13,375 nucleotides of DNA from Bacillota bacterium (GTDB taxonomy: Bacteria > Bacillota > Clostridia > Christensenellales > Borkfalkiaceae): positions 1-13,375 of the forward strand of contig QAKO01000055.1 in assembly GCA_003343765.1 (NCBI GenBank), given 5' to 3'. This document shows positions 7,846-13,375 of the stretch, piece by piece. A program made the translations under genes and the position numbers. Numbering within the stretch: position 1 is the first letter of the stretch; every line of letters starts with the position of its first letter. Below the pieces are notes generated by a model. It worked only from the letters and a program-made list of their open reading frames with translations. It searched no databases and was not told where the DNA came from.

Positions 7846-9045
7846 ATGAAAACGAATAAAATTGCAATGCGGGTATTCCTGCTGATTGCGGCTTTTTTGC
7901 TTTTGCTGTTTTTCTCCAACGATTTCGGACTGATCGATATTCAGAAAACTTCCATCATTACGGCGATCGGAATCGATAAGGGTGAAGAAGGAATGCTGGA
8001 CGTTACCGCACAGATCGCGGTACCGGAAGCGGGCGGAAACGGCACGGCAGGAAATGTTTCGGTCAAGGGAGCGCGGACAGTCGGCGAAGCGATTGCGGAA
8101 CTCAATCTGAAAACAGGCTGGTACCCGACTTTGGTACACTGCCGCCTGGTCCTTTTGGGCGCGGAAGCGACCGAGACAGATGTATTCCGCTCGCTCGATT
8201 ATTTTCTCAGAAGTCAATTCGTGGAAGATTCGTGCCTGGTAGCCGTCTGCGCCGAGCGCGCCGAAGACGCGCTCGGCGCACAGTCGCCCGTCGGCGATAT
8301 GACTTACGCCGCCATTGAAAAGGTACTTTCTTCCGAAGCGCAAAAAACAGGACTTGTCAGCGTAAATAATCTGCGCGAATTCTCCAAAGGCTACTATTCG
8401 GCGGGAAAGAGCAGTTTCCTGCCCGTTCTTACTCTCAAAAAAGACGCCCAGGGCGAAAACGAAAACGGATCTTCTTCCAAAAGCGATACACAGGGCGGAG
8501 CCGCGCAGCAAAGCGGTTCCGCAGGTTCCGACGTATTCGACGCGTCCTCTACCATGTTGTTCCGCAACGGACAACAGGCAGGGATTCTCGACGCCGAAGA
8601 AACGCTGGCTTTCAATCTCGCCGATACCGCCACCGATTTCGCTTACGGCAACGTTTCCGTTTTTGAAAACGGAGAAAACGTGACTTATAATCTCAAATTC
8701 AAAATAACAAAAAAATCCAGAAAGATTTCAGACGAAAACGGGATTCCCGTCCTTCATTTTATTATACGCGCCCGCGCACAGGTCGCCGACGCAAGCCAGG
8801 CCGGTACCACGCAGGAAGTTGCGCAGTCTTCCGTTGTGCCGGAACACGTTCTGCGCGCCGCCCAAGAACGTATGCGCACCCGTCTCGACGCCGCTTTCAA
8901 AAAAGCGCAGGATTGCGGCTGCGATCTGTTCCAGATCAGCCAAAGCCTGCAAAGATTTTACCCCAGCCTGCTCAATACCCTCGGCGAAAACGCTCTCTCT
9001 TCCGCAAAAGCCGACTTCGACATCCGCTTCGATACCCTGCACTGA
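7846..9045 (+). CDS. gerC: Spore germinant receptor subunit C (GerC family), lacking the lipobox cysteine
   Basis: This 399-aa protein fits GerC in length, position and sequence: the N-terminal TSIITAIGIDKG motif, TVGEAIAELNLKTGWYPTLVHCRLVLLG, and a mixed alpha/beta C-terminal domain. GerC proteins are normally lipoproteins whose signal peptide ends in a Cys that is lipidated. Here the hydrophobic segment (about residues 10-23) is followed by SNDFGLIDIQK with no Cys anywhere in the region, so the protein would instead be held by an uncleaved N-terminal helix. A low-complexity Gly/Ser/Gln/Asn insert lies at about residues 202-228. AAAAAGGAG sits 6 nt before the ATG, which follows the gerB stop codon by 3 nt. 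The 3' end of the gene runs directly into the 29-nt repeat array. Confidence 0.9.
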   Translation: MKTNKIAMRVFLLIAAFLLLLFFSNDFGLIDIQKTSIITAIGIDKGEEGMLDVTAQIAVPEAGGNGTAGNVSVKGARTVGEAIAELNLKTGWYPTLVHCRLVLLGAEATETDVFRSLDYFLRSQFVEDSCLVAVCAERAEDALGAQSPVGDMTYAAIEKVLSSEAQKTGLVSVNNLREFSKGYYSAGKSSFLPVLTLKKDAQGENENGSSSKSDTQGGAAQQSGSAGSDVFDASSTMLFRNGQQAGILDAEETLAFNLADTATDFAYGNVSVFENGENVTYNLKFKITKKSRKISDENGIPVLHFIIRARAQVADASQAGTTQEVAQSSVVPEHVLRAAQERMRTRLDAAFKKAQDCGCDLFQISQSLQRFYPSLLNTLGENALSSAKADFDIRFDTLH

Positions 9046-9283
9046 TTTCATTCGCCTTCAATATCTCGCACGATTTTGTACACCCCCCCCTTTCCGTACA
9101 CCCTCAATTCCACGATCCGAATTCGTACTCCTTCAGTTCCACGTTCCCATTTCATACGACTTCGATATCCTGCTCCCGTTCCGTACTCCTTCAGTTCCAC
9201 GCTCTGATTTCGCACGGCTTAAATTCCACGATCCGATTCAGTACGGCTTCGATATCCCATACTGATCCCGTACGGCGCGTTTC
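9045..9283. repeat. Degenerate 29-nt tandem repeat array directly after gerC
   Basis: Units begin at 9045 (28 nt), 9073 (18 nt, truncated, ending in C8), 9091, 9120, 9149, 9178, 9207 and 9236, followed by a partial unit at 9265. Six consecutive units from 9091 are exactly 29 nt long. The shared core reads like GTACGGCTTCGATATCC or GTACTCCTTCAGTTCCACG. The units are contiguous with no spacers, so this is not a CRISPR array. Because 29 is not a multiple of three, a repeated peptide is not encoded. The last codons of gerC (GCTTCGATACCCTGCACTG) resemble a unit. Confidence 0.85.
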
Positions 9284-9367
9284 TTTGGGCAATTTCATTA
9301 ATTTGTGAAAATTTACCATATAAATGTGATAATTTTCAGAAATATTAAAATTTTTTTCAAAACACTC

Positions 9368-9395
9368 TTGACAAAGGGAAAAGATATGGTATAAT
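9368..9395 (+). promoter_or_regulatory. Perfect-consensus sigma-A promoter of the large RNA gene
   Basis: TTGACA (9368-9373) and TATAAT (9390-9395) both match the consensus at all six positions, with a 16-nt spacer and an A/T-rich upstream region. Transcription should start near 9402. No long ORF follows on this strand. Confidence 0.85.
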
Positions 9396-9689
9396 AAAGG
9401 TGACCTAAGGGAAAAAATCCAAACGATTTTCCCTCGGTACAACTCAACGGACGGCACGCGAAAGCTGCATCTCTCCCAATACAAAATAATTTGCGTTGGT
9501 TTCCACCGGAAATTGTGCACAGGGAATATCGGCGCAAGGGTAAAGAGAAAGGTAAGGAAATTTCGATCGGGAAGCAGCGGAGCGGAACGGAAGGCAGGAC
9601 GCCGCGATCACACACAGGCTTATCGGAAAAGAGGGGCCGGATGAAGAGGCGAAGCTGAAGTTCATGCCGGGAAGAAGGGAGGTACTGCT

Positions 9690-9722
9690 ATGTACAAATC
9701 AGACCTGAGAAAAATTGCTTGA
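9690..9722 (+). CDS. 10-codon mini-ORF 1 within the large RNA
   Basis: ATG TAC AAA begins a frame encoding MYKSDLRKIA, then TGA. A strong Shine-Dalgarno (AGGGAGG, ending at 9682) lies 7 nt upstream. It is far too short for family assignment. The spacing and the matching second mini-ORF suggest translation, but this is inference. Confidence 0.4.
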   Translation: MYKSDLRKIA

Positions 9723-9737
9723 CAGGAGGGCGGTCCA

Positions 9738-9770
9738 ATGTACAATTTTAGGATGGGAACGGTTCAATAA
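9738..9770 (+). CDS. 10-codon mini-ORF 2 within the large RNA
   Basis: ATG TAC AAT begins a frame encoding MYNFRMGTVQ, then TAA. AGGAGGG (9724-9730) lies 7 nt upstream and overlaps the region just after the stop codon of mini-ORF 1. Length and start context copy mini-ORF 1 (both 10 codons, both MY[K/N]). Confidence 0.4.
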   Translation: MYNFRMGTVQ

Positions 9771-10228
9771 GCCAAGGTTTCAGATTTTGCGGGCAGGCGG
9801 AACGCGCTGCAGGCGGGATGCGCCCGTACCGATTATGGAAATGCAGAGAAACAAAGTGCTTACAAAGTTCCTGAAAACTGAATAAATTTGATTATTCGCC
9901 CGCAGTGCTTTTGCCCTGCGGGCTGCTTATCCTATACCCTGCCGGCGGCAAACGGCAAAAGACTTTTGCGGCGGTTCCGCAATCTGCCGCGCGCCGGAGC
10001 TGATCCGCTTGTGTTTTGGAATGAGATACAGCATTAAATCAGGCAAGTGCCTTTAGCGGCACAGAACCAAAAAATGCTGTCCGGCTGTTGTCGGAGAACA
10101 CAAACGCCGACGGGGAGTGTTGTTTGAACGCTTGCGCGCGCTGCGCGGAATGCACGGCGTTTATGCAGCGTCCGATCGGGAACACCGATTGCGTCTAATC
10201 AATTTTCCCCCTTATTTATATTCCAACG

Positions 10229-10266
10229 AGGCGGAGCTTGCTTAAAGCAGGCTCCGCCTTTTTTTT
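10229..10266 (+). terminator. Intrinsic terminator of the large RNA gene
   Basis: AGGCGGAGC (10229-10237) pairs with GCTCCGCCT (10251-10259). The stem continues inward through one wobble pair and TGCT/AGCA to a TAA loop, 14 pairs in all. An eight-base T-tract runs 10259-10266. Confidence 0.92.
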
Positions 10267-10520
10267 AAGCTCCTTTTCGATTTCTTTGGCTTCTATGCCG
10301 GCTTTCCGCGTTTTTCCCTTTGGATTGCCGCTTTTTGCACGGAGTCTTAGACCGTGTCTCTTGTCCGATCTTCACGCAAAAAATTGATTTATCCCTTCAC
10401 ACAAGAAATTAGACCCGATCACAAAAATGCCGCGGCAAACAGAAACTCCGTGCTTGTGCTATCCCGTCAAAAAATTTGACTATCCTCCCGAAAAAATTCT
10501 TATCTTGGGCAAATCTGAAC
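10267..10520. other. Spacer between convergent terminators, no gene
   Basis: No credible coding sequence was found. Small inverted repeats are present: CACGG/CCGTG (10338-10356) and GTCAAA/TTTGAC (10466-10480). The palindrome TGCCGCGGCA at 10428-10437, preceded by AAAAA, repeats the base of the terminator stem at 10528-10565. Their meaning is unclear. Confidence 0.5.
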
Positions 10521-10565
10521 AAAAAAAATGCCGCGGCACACAAAAATATTTGTGTGCCGCGGCAT
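10521..10565 (-). terminator. Distal terminator of the rplU-rpmA unit
   Basis: ATGCCGCGGCACACAAA (10528-10544) and its exact complement (10549-10565) form a 17-bp stem with an AATA loop. On the minus strand the stem is followed by T8 (A8 at 10521-10528 on the + strand, overlapping the stem base). It lies just beyond the first rpmA terminator. Confidence 0.85.
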
Positions 10566-10576
10566 CGTTGATTTAC

Positions 10577-10607
10577 AAAAAAACCCCGCAATTTTTGCGG
10601 GGTTTTT
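10577..10607 (-). terminator. Proximal terminator of rpmA
   Basis: CCCCGCAA (10584-10591) pairs with TTGCGGGG (10595-10602) around TTT. The minus strand ends in T7 (A7 at 10577-10583), and the + strand side has T5, so it can act in both directions. It starts 2 nt after the rpmA stop codon. Confidence 0.92.
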
Positions 10608-10609
10608 GG

Positions 10610-10885
10610 TTACTGTGCTTTGTAAACGCTGACCTGTTTTCTGTCTTTGCCCAATCTTTCAAACCGAACAACACCATCCACGAGCGCGAACAGCGTATCG
10701 TCTTTGCCGATCCCGACATTGTTGCCGGCATGGAATTTCGTGCCGCGCTGACGAACCAAAATGTTGCCAGCAAGCACTTCCTGCCCGTCCGAACGCTTCA
10801 CGCCAAGGCGTTTCGCTTCGCTGTCGCGGCCGTTGTGCGACGAACCGGTTCCTTTTTTATGAGCAAATAAATTGATAAGAATCAT
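10610..10885 (-). CDS. rpmA: 50S ribosomal protein L27
   Basis: L27 (91 aa) is a large-subunit protein whose N-terminus reaches towards the peptidyl transferase centre. Family sequence is clear: AHKKGTGSSHNGRDSEAKRLGVKRSDG, then LVRQRGTKFHAGNNVGIGKDDTLFALVDG, and a basic C-terminal VRFERLGKDRKQVSVY. Firmicute L27 usually carries an N-terminal extension ending in a LQFF- or LQLF-type motif that the protease Prp (YsxB) removes. Here the extension is only MILINLF before AHKKG, without the Gln. The ATG has AAGGAGG 8 nt upstream. It lies 57 nt after rplU, with no prp/ysxB gene between them, contrary to the usual rplU-ysxB-rpmA order. Two terminators follow. Confidence 0.97.
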   Translation of the reverse strand: MILINLFAHKKGTGSSHNGRDSEAKRLGVKRSDGQEVLAGNILVRQRGTKFHAGNNVGIGKDDTLFALVDGVVRFERLGKDRKQVSVYKAQ

Positions 10886-10911
10886 TTATTTATCCTCCTT
10901 AAAAAATGTGT

Positions 10912-10929
10912 GCCGCATTACTGTGCGGC
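10912..10929 (-). other. Intercistronic hairpin between rplU and rpmA
   Basis: GCCGCA (10912-10917) pairs with TGCGGC (10924-10929). On the minus strand the stem is followed by ACACA and then T6, just before the rpmA ribosome binding site. It could be a weak attenuator or a processing site. The 5-base gap before the T-tract argues against full termination. Confidence 0.4.
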
Positions 10930-10942
10930 GGACGCCTTTGCT

Positions 10943-11248
10943 TTACAGCGTGATCTTTTCGATCTTGACCGCGGTGAAGGGCTGGCGATGGCCTTGCTTT
11001 TTGCGCTCGTTCTTCTTCGCCTTGTACTTGAACACGACGATCTTCTTGAACTTATCCTGCGCTTCGACCTTTGCGCTGACTTTCGCATTCGCTACGTCTG
11101 CGCCGACCTTGATCCCGTCGTCTGCCGAAACTAAAACTGCTTTGAACTCGACAGTTGCGCCGACTTCTGCATTCAGCTTCTCTACGCGGACAACGTCGCC
11201 CTCGGAAACCTTGTACTGCTTGTTTCCGTTTTCGATGATTGCGTACAA
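10943..11248 (-). CDS. rplU: 50S ribosomal protein L21
   Basis: L21 (101 aa) binds 23S rRNA in the large subunit. The N-terminal MYAIIENGNKQYKVSEGDVVRVEKL and the C-terminal RKKQGHRQPFTAVKIEKI are diagnostic, and the length is normal (about 102 aa). The start codon is TTG (11248-11246). It is supported by AGGAGG 9 nt upstream and by alignment of the conserved MYAII start. It is first in a two-gene unit with rpmA and has its own promoter and structured leader. Confidence 0.97.
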   Translation of the reverse strand: MYAIIENGNKQYKVSEGDVVRVEKLNAEVGATVEFKAVLVSADDGIKVGADVANAKVSAKVEAQDKFKKIVVFKYKAKKNERKKQGHRQPFTAVKIEKITL

Positions 11249-11333
11249 AATATTTTACCTCCTCTAACCAGTCTCGCCGTGTGCCAAGGCGGTGCGCGTG
11301 CGCACGCTTATAAAGCCCGCTACGAGCGGCTCG
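11249..11333 (-). promoter_or_regulatory. rplU leader, possible L21 autoregulatory leader
   Basis: The predicted untranslated leader of about 85 nt is rich in inverted repeats: GCCGCT/AGCGGGC with one bulge (11315-11330), the 12-nt palindrome GCGTGCGCACGC (11296-11307) and CGCC/GGCG (11275-11291). L21 leader structures that probably bind L21 are known from Firmicutes. Assignment to that family is inferred from position and was not verified. Confidence 0.4.
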
Positions 11334-11339
11334 AATCAT

Positions 11340-11368
11340 ATATTAACACATCCGGCTTGTCCTGTCAA
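11340..11368 (-). promoter_or_regulatory. Promoter of rplU-rpmA
   Basis: On the minus strand a perfect TTGACA (11368-11363) is followed after 17 nt by TAATAT (11345-11340), a 4-of-6 match to the -10 consensus. It lies just downstream of the hpt stop codon and separates the rplU unit from tilS-hpt. Confidence 0.65.
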
Positions 11369-11393
11369 GCATTTTTGCCTTACGAAACAATTT

Positions 11394-11933
11394 TTACTTT
11401 TCGTAAACGCTTCTTTTGAGAATGCCTATGTACGGAAGATTGCGGTACCTTTCCGCATAGTCCAACCCGAACCCGACCACGAACTCGTCGGCGCAATCGA
11501 AGCCCTTGTAGTCCGCTTCGATGGGAACCACGCGGCGGCTGTACTTATCCAAAAGCGCACAGATCTTCACGCTTTCGGGTTTTCTCGAATACAGCATACG
11601 TTTCAGATAAGAAAGCGTGTAGCCAGAATCGATGATGTCTTCCACGATAATGACATGTCTGCCCTCGATCTTTCTGTCCAGATCCTTGATGAGCTTGACT
11701 TCTCCCGACGATTTCGCACCCGCTCCATAGGATGAGATCGCCATAAAATCCATTTCTACGGGGATCGTCATTGCGCGCAAAAGATCCGCGTAAAACATCA
11801 CGCTCCCCTTCAAAATCCCTACCATCAGCGGATTTTTGCCCGCATACTCTTTGTCCAGCCGCGCCGCCAATTCTCCGATGCGCGCCGCGATCTGCTCTTT
11901 GGAAAACATGATGCTTTCTACGTCCTGATGCAT
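11394..11933 (-). CDS. hpt: Hypoxanthine phosphoribosyltransferase
   Basis: This 179-aa enzyme transfers phosphoribose from PRPP to hypoxanthine (and usually guanine), forming IMP/GMP in cytoplasmic purine salvage. The PRPP-binding loop VEDIIDSGYT is at residues 97-106 and the LKGS loop at 41-44. The C-terminal ADEFVVGFGLDYAERYRNLPYIGIL is the typical purine-binding and closing segment. Length fits bacterial Hpt (about 180 aa). ATG 11933 is preceded by AAAGGAG 10 nt upstream; a second Met at residue 9 is possible. Its start overlaps the end of tilS by 16 nt, implying co-transcription and probable translational coupling, as in the conserved tilS-hpt pair. In many Firmicutes ftsH follows hpt; here rplU follows instead. 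Confidence 0.97.
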   Translation of the reverse strand: MHQDVESIMFSKEQIAARIGELAARLDKEYAGKNPLMVGILKGSVMFYADLLRAMTIPVEMDFMAISSYGAGAKSSGEVKLIKDLDRKIEGRHVIIVEDIIDSGYTLSYLKRMLYSRKPESVKICALLDKYSRRVVPIEADYKGFDCADEFVVGFGLDYAERYRNLPYIGILKRSVYEK

Positions 11934-13336
11934 TTGTCTTTTTCTCCTTTTTCGTATAATGACAATGTATAGATCTGCCCGGAATTTTCATCCAGTTTGC
12001 ATTTTTCCGATATTTCCACCCCGAATACGGCATAAACCTCTTTCCCGCTCGCCAACACGGGAAGCTGATCCCGTTCCCGCTTCGGAATCTTCTTATCGAT
12101 CAGAAATTCTTTCAGTTTCTTCGTTCCCGAACCGAATTTCTGAAACACGTCCCCCTCTTTCCGCAACCGAAGCACGCAGTTTTGCGGCAATTTTTCGCCG
12201 TCGATCACCAACTTTTTATAACGCCCCTGCGCCTTTCCGCCATCCGCTTTTCCGCTCTCCGTCTTTCCGCAGCGACGCACCGTCGCCAGCATATCCCCGA
12301 AAGCAAACTCCCCTTCCGAAAAAACATACTCTTCGCCAAAGCCCGAAGGTTTCGCTCGAAAAACCGCAATTTTTCCGTACTCGCGCACCGCGCATATCCC
12401 TTGCGGAAGATCCGCCTTTCTGCCGTTTCGGCCCTGCGCAAGCGCATATATATCATCCAGGTTCGTCTGCGTGTAATCCTTTTCCATACCGAAATGCTTC
12501 AGCGCACGCAGCGCGCACCGATAAAACAAAGGCTTGGGCGTCCTTTCGTCAATCGTACACACTTCCCCTTCCGTATAATATTCGTCCGTCAGGGAATACA
12601 GATACGCGTCGTCTTCACGCGCCGCGCAGGAAAACCGATACAGCGCCTCTTCCGCATTTTCAAAACGCTCTTTGATTCGCCCCAGGATCTCGTGCCGCAA
12701 AAAATTTCGGCTATATGACGTATCCGAATTTGTCTCGTCTTCCCGCCAGGAAAGACCGTTTTCGCGCAGATATTCCAGAATTTTTTCCTTCGATACGCCG
12801 AGAAATGGCCGCGCAATCCCTTTCCCCTGCAAAACTGTTTCCGCCGCAATTTCCTGCATGAACCGTTCCGCCAGTTCTTTCGCAGGTATAAAATCACGGA
12901 TCCCGCACGCGCCCGCAAGCGCACTGCCGCGGATCAGGTTGAACAACACACTCTCCGCATTGTCCCCCGCATGATGCGCCGTAACAATCACGTCCGCCTT
13001 GTCTTCTTGCAATATCCGCAAAAAAATACGGTATCGCACACGGCGCGCCGCATCTTCCGTTCCCATCCCCCACTCTTTCGCAAGAGAAGGCACATCCGCA
13101 GAATAAGAAAACAACGGTATCTGCAACCGCTCCGAGACCGATTTCACAAACGCAGAATCCGCCCGCGAACTTTCACCGCGGATCCCGTGCTCCACATTGA
13201 CCGCACTCAGTTTTATACCGTTTGCCCCCGCCGCTCCGCAAAGCCAATGCAGGAGCGCCATCGAGTCGCCCCCGCCCGAAAGCGCGACGCAAACGCGTTT
13301 GTTTTCACAATTTTTTAAATCCGCGTTCAGTTCCAT
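11918..13336 (-). CDS. tilS: tRNA(Ile)-lysidine synthetase
   Basis: TilS (472 aa) uses ATP and lysine to convert C34 of the CAU anticodon of tRNA-Ile to lysidine, so that it reads AUA; it is normally essential. The N-terminal PP-loop SGGGDS is at residues 20-25. The ATPase domain continues through VNVEHGIRGESSRADSAFVK, VIVTAHHAGDNAESVLFNLIRG and the basic SYSRNFLRHEILG motif. A middle domain and the C-terminal TilS_C region (LRLRKEGDVFQKFGSGTKKLKEFLIDKKIP) complete it. Length equals the Bacillus protein. An in-frame TAG 15 nt upstream of ATG 13336 excludes a longer protein. There is no Shine-Dalgarno before the ATG, and a -10 box lies only 6 nt upstream, suggesting a leaderless message. Confidence 0.97.
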   Translation of the reverse strand: MELNADLKNCENKRVCVALSGGGDSMALLHWLCGAAGANGIKLSAVNVEHGIRGESSRADSAFVKSVSERLQIPLFSYSADVPSLAKEWGMGTEDAARRVRYRIFLRILQEDKADVIVTAHHAGDNAESVLFNLIRGSALAGACGIRDFIPAKELAERFMQEIAAETVLQGKGIARPFLGVSKEKILEYLRENGLSWREDETNSDTSYSRNFLRHEILGRIKERFENAEEALYRFSCAAREDDAYLYSLTDEYYTEGEVCTIDERTPKPLFYRCALRALKHFGMEKDYTQTNLDDIYALAQGRNGRKADLPQGICAVREYGKIAVFRAKPSGFGEEYVFSEGEFAFGDMLATVRRCGKTESGKADGGKAQGRYKKLVIDGEKLPQNCVLRLRKEGDVFQKFGSGTKKLKEFLIDKKIPKRERDQLPVLASGKEVYAVFGVEISEKCKLDENSGQIYTLSLYEKGEKDKCIRT

Positions 13337-13342
13337 GCAATC

Positions 13343-13371
13343 ATTATACTACAGAACACGGCAGAATGCAA
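13343..13371 (-). promoter_or_regulatory. Promoter directly abutting tilS
   Basis: On the minus strand TTGCAT (13371-13366) is followed after 17 nt by a perfect TATAAT (13348-13343). The -10 ends 6 nt before the ATG, so transcription should start at or next to the A of the start codon. The -35 matches the consensus only at TTG. Confidence 0.5.
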
Positions 13372-13375
13372 TAAA

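Larger units (their letters stand above)
9402..10266 (+). ncRNA. Putative large structured non-coding RNA (about 865 nt), family unassigned
   Basis: A consensus promoter and a strong intrinsic terminator frame about 865 bases with no + strand ORF of 60 codons or more. Local pairings include GGGAAAA..TC with GATTTTCCC (about 9409-9434); TTTCC/GGAAA (9500-9512); CCGG-TGAA/TTCA-CCGG (9637-9670); GAATAA/TTATTC (9880-9897), stacked directly on GCCCGCAG/CTGCGGGC (9898-9923); TTGCGG/CCGCAA (about 9966-9982); ACAGCATT/AATGCTGT (10028-10080), enclosing GTGCC/GGCAC (10047-10062); a possible pseudoknot at 10090-10121; and CGATCGG/CCGATTG (10173-10191). I found no hallmark of RNase P RNA, tmRNA, SRP RNA, 6S RNA or a group II intron. 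The length is in the range of large bacterial RNAs such as OLE, ROOL or GOLLD, but I cannot assign any. Two mini-ORFs lie at 9690-9770, so a dual-function RNA is possible. Confidence 0.6.

Noticed and set aside
7591..8574. 327-codon minus-strand frame opposite gerB/gerC
   Set aside because: It is antisense to two well-supported genes, has no recognisable domains and no ribosome binding site pattern.
9045..9283. CRISPR array
   Set aside because: The 29-nt units follow one another without unique spacers, are themselves degenerate, and no cas gene is in the window.
9402..10266. RNase P RNA, tmRNA, SRP RNA, 6S RNA or group II intron
   Set aside because: I did not find the conserved cores expected by eye, such as GAGGAAAGTCC for RNase P, a CCA-ended tRNA-like domain, the GGAAG-loop SRP helix, or a GTGYG 5' end with a domain V. 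Covariance models were not run.
10409..10591. 60-codon minus-strand frame after rpmA
   Set aside because: It starts inside one terminator and spans the stem of a second, so it is not a plausible gene.
11311..11345. tRNA-like T-arm (GGCTCGAATC) upstream of rplU
   Set aside because: Only the T-loop-like string fits. No acceptor, D or anticodon arms can be built, and the region is the rplU promoter and leader.

Overview
The window comes from an endospore-forming Firmicute, most likely a member of the Clostridia with mid-range GC. It carries the sporulation phosphatase SpoIIE, a complete GerA/GerB/GerC germinant-receptor operon, a DegV family protein, the ribosomal proteins L21 and L27, hypoxanthine phosphoribosyltransferase and TilS. 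Ribosome binding sites are AGGAGG-like and promoters are TTGACA/TATAAT-like. No species can be named from the sequence alone.

Layout, left to right. Positions 1-2079 (+) are spoIIE, with its 5' end cut off by the window edge. Positions 2080-2934 are a non-coding, strand-asymmetric spacer with an 18-bp terminator hairpin and short imperfect repeats. degV (+) lies at 2935-3822. A 586-base spacer follows and ends in a good sigma-A promoter and a GC-rich leader. Next is an isolated gene for an unrecognised 169-aa membrane protein (4409-4918, +) with its own terminator. After a spacer holding a nested hairpin element, gerA-gerB-gerC (5252-9045, +) form a tightly packed operon. Directly after the gerC stop codon is a degenerate array of 29-nt tandem repeats (9045-9283).

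The most unusual part is 9368-10266: a fully consensus sigma-A promoter, then about 865 bases with no long ORF on the + strand but many hairpins and a possible pseudoknot, then a strong intrinsic terminator. I read this as a large structured RNA gene of unassigned family. In its middle are two consecutive 10-codon mini-ORFs. Each has a near-ideal Shine-Dalgarno 7 nt upstream and each begins ATG TAC AA.

The right part is on the minus strand. Read in transcription order, tilS (13336-11918) overlaps hpt (11933-11394), then rplU (11248-10943) and rpmA (10885-10610) form a separate unit with its own promoter and leader, closed by two tandem terminators. The RNA gene and rpmA converge, and the three terminators between 10229 and 10607 insulate them.

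Functionally, the left and centre serve the spore cycle (SpoIIE in forespore sigma-F activation, GerABC in nutrient-triggered germination). The right is housekeeping: tRNA-Ile lysidine synthesis, purine salvage and two large-subunit ribosomal proteins. Departures from family norms include a GerC without a lipobox cysteine, an L27 with a shortened N-terminal extension and no prp/ysxB gene beside it, and a tilS promoter that predicts a leaderless mRNA.
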